DNA of 64,000 bases. Source: an uncultured Clostridia bacterium (lineage in GTDB: Bacteria; Bacillota; Clostridia; Christensenellales; Borkfalkiaceae). The notes under the pieces were generated by a model, which was not told the DNA's origin, did no database searches, and saw only the letters and a program-made list of their open reading frames with translations. Location of the stretch: positions 124,001 through 188,000 of the forward strand of contig CANPZD010000002.1 in NCBI GenBank assembly GCA_947589085.1. Reading direction: 5' to 3'. Below, one piece after another: positions 62,062 through 64,000 of the stretch. The stretch's first letter is position 1. Every line of letters begins with the position of its first letter. Both the position numbers and the translations under genes were made by a program.

Positions 62062-62193
62062 AACAGCCTCCTTATGTGCGTAGATCGGAAAAATGTTTCT
62101 TGTGAAAACAACTACCGTTTATCTATGACAATAGATAACATAGTTTCGGATCGTGATGCGCATTCCCGAAGCAAAGTTGGCTGAATATGAAAG

Positions 62194-62667
62194 CTAACCG
62201 CGCCATGAGACCCAGCCTACCGCCGCTTGCACTTTGGGTGCGCCGATAGAAGTTGAGGTCGAAACGCACTCTCTGGTTACCGAAAGGAATCCGTTTCCTC
62301 TGCTGTCAAGTGTACACTTTTTTCCATAGAAAACCAAGCAAAGTTCATTTGTGTACATTGTGCCATTTGTATATGCGGTAAACGCCTCAAACGTATAGGA
62401 AGGATCAAGAGAACGTACTGTTACGAAATAAGTCACATCGACAAAATACTTTTCCATTCCCCGAGTAGGCTCTGTTTGATACGTATATGTGACAAAGAGA
62501 AAATCATCGTAATTATTTCCATCAAGTTGGCGGCCATAGTATTTTTGTTGATTTTGCGAACCACTGTCTCCATTGTTCCAGTTTTCGCTGTTCGATCCGG
62601 ATGAACAGCCAGCGGCGCAAAAACAAAGTGCCGCGCACAGCGCAAGCGCACAAAATGTTTTTTTCAT
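62194..62667 (-). CDS. Small lipoprotein of unknown function
   Basis: A 157-aa lipoprotein: Lys-Lys then a hydrophobic run and lipobox CAAGC with Cys21, followed by a Ser/Asn/Gly spacer. The mature part is beta-rich (FLFVTYTYQTEPTRG, KYFVDVTYFVTVRSLDPSY) with two or three cysteines. AAGGAG precedes the ATG at 62667. AT-rich. It is transcribed divergently from an XRE regulator across a strong inverted repeat and is probably repressed by it. No family recognised. Confidence 0.7.
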   Translation of the reverse strand: MKKTFCALALCAALCFCAAGCSSGSNSENWNNGDSGSQNQQKYYGRQLDGNNYDDFLFVTYTYQTEPTRGMEKYFVDVTYFVTVRSLDPSYTFEAFTAYTNGTMYTNELCLVFYGKKCTLDSRGNGFLSVTRECVSTSTSIGAPKVQAAVGWVSWRG

Positions 62668-62718
62668 AAGTTTCTCCTTTTTTCTTTCATTATATCACCG
62701 AAAAAACGAGAAGTCAAC

Positions 62719-62758
62719 AAAATCACCACTATAACACAGATATTATAATGGTGATTTT
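62719..62758. promoter_or_regulatory. Divergent operator/promoter with 16-bp inverted repeat
   Basis: AAAATCACCACTATAA (62719-62734) and TTATAATGGTGATTTT (62743-62758) are inverted copies with a single mismatch, 8 bases apart. The right arm contains TATAAT for the XRE gene; the left arm read on the minus strand contains TATAGT for the lipoprotein gene. No -35 consensus is present on either side. Confidence 0.8.
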
Positions 62759-62773
62759 CGATAAACTAAAAGT

Positions 62774-63022
62774 ATGGTATTAAATGAGTTTATCGCAGAA
62801 AAACTTGAAAAGGTGAGAAAAGAGAAAAAGCTCGGGGTCTACACGCTCTGCAACAAGGCGGCGATCTCCTACGAGACGTATCGTAGCATTCGCAGGAACA
62901 AGAATAAGGATATCTATCTTCGTACCCTTCTCATTCTTCTTCGGACGTTGGACGTGACGCCACAGGAGTTCTTTTCCGACCCGATGTTTACAAGCGACGA
63001 GCTTGACATTGATTTCAAATAA
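62774..63022 (+). CDS. XRE/Cro-type helix-turn-helix regulator
   Basis: An 82-aa protein consisting essentially of one HTH_3 domain: EKLEKVRKEKKLGVYTLCNK, then AAISYETYRSIRRNKNKDIY and a closing helix. There is no visible sensor or oligomerisation extension. The ATG at 62774 lacks a good ribosome-binding site. It likely binds the palindrome at 62719-62758 and regulates itself and the divergent lipoprotein. Confidence 0.85.
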   Translation: MVLNEFIAEKLEKVRKEKKLGVYTLCNKAAISYETYRSIRRNKNKDIYLRTLLILLRTLDVTPQEFFSDPMFTSDELDIDFK

Positions 63023-63069
63023 ACGCCCGTACGGGAAATTGATCCGCGGTCGCGTCGCGGAAGAAAAAG

Positions 63070-63108
63070 TTGCATGATCCGAACAGCGTAATGCGGACAT
63101 AAATGCAA
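63070..63108 (+). other. Imperfect hairpin between XRE gene and ade
   Basis: TTGCAT/ATGCAA and an inner TCCG/CGGA pair enclose a 12-base loop. There is no T run, so it is not an obvious terminator; nothing else is recognisable in 63023-63125. Confidence 0.35.
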
Positions 63109-63125
63109 GAAAATTTACGCCGTCC

Positions 63126-63181
63126 TTGACTTTCGGGGGCGGTGTTGTTATAATAATTTTGTTATTCTATGGATAACAAAA
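63126..63181 (+). promoter_or_regulatory. ade promoter with inverted repeat at the start site
   Basis: TTGACT at 63126-63131 and TATAAT at 63149-63154 have a 17-bp spacer. A 9-bp perfect inverted repeat TTTTGTTAT-7 bases-ATAACAAAA (63157-63181) covers the predicted transcription start, a likely repressor site or leader hairpin. It does not match a purine riboswitch. Confidence 0.7.
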
Positions 63182-63200
63182 CCATGGAGGAAATAGCTCT

Positions 63201-64000
63201 ATGAAACATCTCATTGATTGCGCGATGAAGCGGGAAAAATGCGATCTGGTCGTCAAAAATGCACAAATTTTCAATGTGTTTACGGGGGAGATCGAGCGCG
63301 GAGAGGTCGCGGTCGCCGAAGGGCGGATCGTCGGGATCGGCGCGGGATATTCCGGGATAAGAGAGTATGACGCCGCGGGAAGGATCGTTCTTCCGGGATT
63401 TCTCGACGCGCACATTCATATCGAAAGCTCCATGCTCTCGCCCGAAGCTTGGGCGTCTTTGGCCGTGCCGCGCGGCACGACGGGCATTGTGGCGGATCCG
63501 CACGAGATCGTAAACGTTTGCGGCGTTGCGGGTGCGGAATACGTCAAAGAGGCGTTTGCGCGGCTGGGCGACGGGGCACCGGACGTCTATCTGCAGCTTC
63601 CCTCCTGCGTGCCCGCGACGCCTTTCGAGACGAGCGGCGCAACGCTCAGCGGAAAAGAGACGGAACGCGAAATCAGCCGCGAGCTTTTTTTCGGTCTGGG
63701 CGAAATGATGAATTTCCCCGCCGTCCTCGGCGCGGACGAAGATGTTTTACGCAAGATCGAGAGCGCGCACAGAGAGAAGAAACCCGTAGACGGCCATGCG
63801 CCCGGACTTGCGGGCGATGCGCTCAATGCCTACCGCTGTGCGGGCGTTCTCACCGACCACGAGTCGCTCACGCCTGCAGAGTGCCGCGAAAAAGTTGCGC
63901 GGGGCATGTACATTCAGATCCGCTGCGGTTCTTCGGTCAACAACATTGCCGACGCGAAGGACGCCGTCGACGCCTATAATTTCCGCCGCTATCTTCTCTG
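63201..64000 (+). CDS. ade: Adenine deaminase, 3' end outside window
   Basis: The ATG at 63201 follows ATGGAGGAAATAG; the frame stays open to the window edge (266 codons). Ade converts adenine to hypoxanthine in purine salvage. Family marks: VLPGFLDAHIHIESSM with the metal-binding HxH, GTTGIVADPHEIVNVCG, VDGHAPGLAGDALNAY and LTDHESLTPAEC. The missing C-terminal half would be about 300 residues. Confidence 0.95.
   Translation, partial: MKHLIDCAMKREKCDLVVKNAQIFNVFTGEIERGEVAVAEGRIVGIGAGYSGIREYDAAGRIVLPGFLDAHIHIESSMLSPEAWASLAVPRGTTGIVADPHEIVNVCGVAGAEYVKEAFARLGDGAPDVYLQLPSCVPATPFETSGATLSGKETEREISRELFFGLGEMMNFPAVLGADEDVLRKIESAHREKKPVDGHAPGLAGDALNAYRCAGVLTDHESLTPAECREKVARGMYIQIRCGSSVNNIADAKDAVDAYNFRRYLL

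Noticed and set aside
63126..63200. Possible purine riboswitch before adenine deaminase
   Set aside because: The leader is under 50 bases and lacks the three-way junction and conserved loops; only a 9-bp inverted repeat is seen.

Overview
This 64 kb window is a gene-dense stretch of chromosome from a Gram-positive, Clostridia-like bacterium (Bacillota) with moderately high GC. The evidence is TTGACA/TATAAT promoters with about 17 bp spacing, strong AAGGAGG-type ribosome-binding sites, a T-box leader in front of ileS, an A-type RNase P RNA, a ylxY-type deacetylase followed by an M16 peptidase as in Bacillus, an SdpR/SdpI pair, PepV, MutS2, and lipoproteins and C-terminally anchored surface proteins with no outer-membrane genes. 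An uncultured gut lineage such as Christensenellales is plausible, but that is inference. I see no tRNA, CRISPR array, prophage or transposase gene.

Layout. (1) 1-8.0 kb: the 3' part of a giant Ig-like/beta-helix surface protein, then a two-gene redox module (a membrane protein ending in a CD1871A-like CXXC tail, and a NapH-type polyferredoxin fused to a TlpA-like thioredoxin), then an ArsR regulator. (2) 8.1-18.8 kb: housekeeping run uvrC - HAD - U32/RlhA-like - mutS2, ylxY-like deacetylase - M16 peptidase - hypoxanthine-DNA glycosylase, acpP, HAD. (3) 19.0-25.0 kb: alpha-glucan use: malQ, a lipoprotein type I pullulanase, and a starch-binding-like lipoprotein gene with a long structured leader, bracketed by intergenic repeat families. 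(4) 25.5-27.9 kb: a formate/nitrite-type channel and pyridoxal kinase on the minus strand, with a divergent Pr6Pr-type membrane protein. (5) 27.9-37.8 kb: T-box-ileS, DUF3795, pepV, radC with a histidine kinase/response regulator pair, pyk, rnpB. (6) 37.9-53.2 kb: sdpR-sdpI, helD, HAD, an orphan 56-aa ORF, rubrerythrin, parE-parC, a Na/Pi cotransporter, a degenerate GH51-like protein, a methyltransferase and a pseudouridine synthase. (7) 53.3-61.6 kb: a second large anchored surface protein, DUF378, feoA-feoB, another pseudouridine synthase, and a zinc/cadmium efflux module (SmtB/CadC-like repressor with a 12-2-12 operator plus a P1B-2 ATPase). (8) 61.7-64 kb: a lower-GC accessory patch (Smr-like protein, small lipoprotein, XRE repressor around a near-perfect 16-bp inverted repeat), then a truncated adenine deaminase gene.

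The most unusual items are the polyferredoxin/thioredoxin fusion paired with the CXXC-tail membrane protein; the divergent lipoprotein/XRE locus whose operator arms each carry a -10 element; the long leader of the starch-binding lipoprotein; two genes whose promoter geometry predicts leaderless mRNAs; a FeoB with a broken G4 motif and an apparent one-base frameshift at its end; and a GH51 homologue without the canonical acid/base motif.
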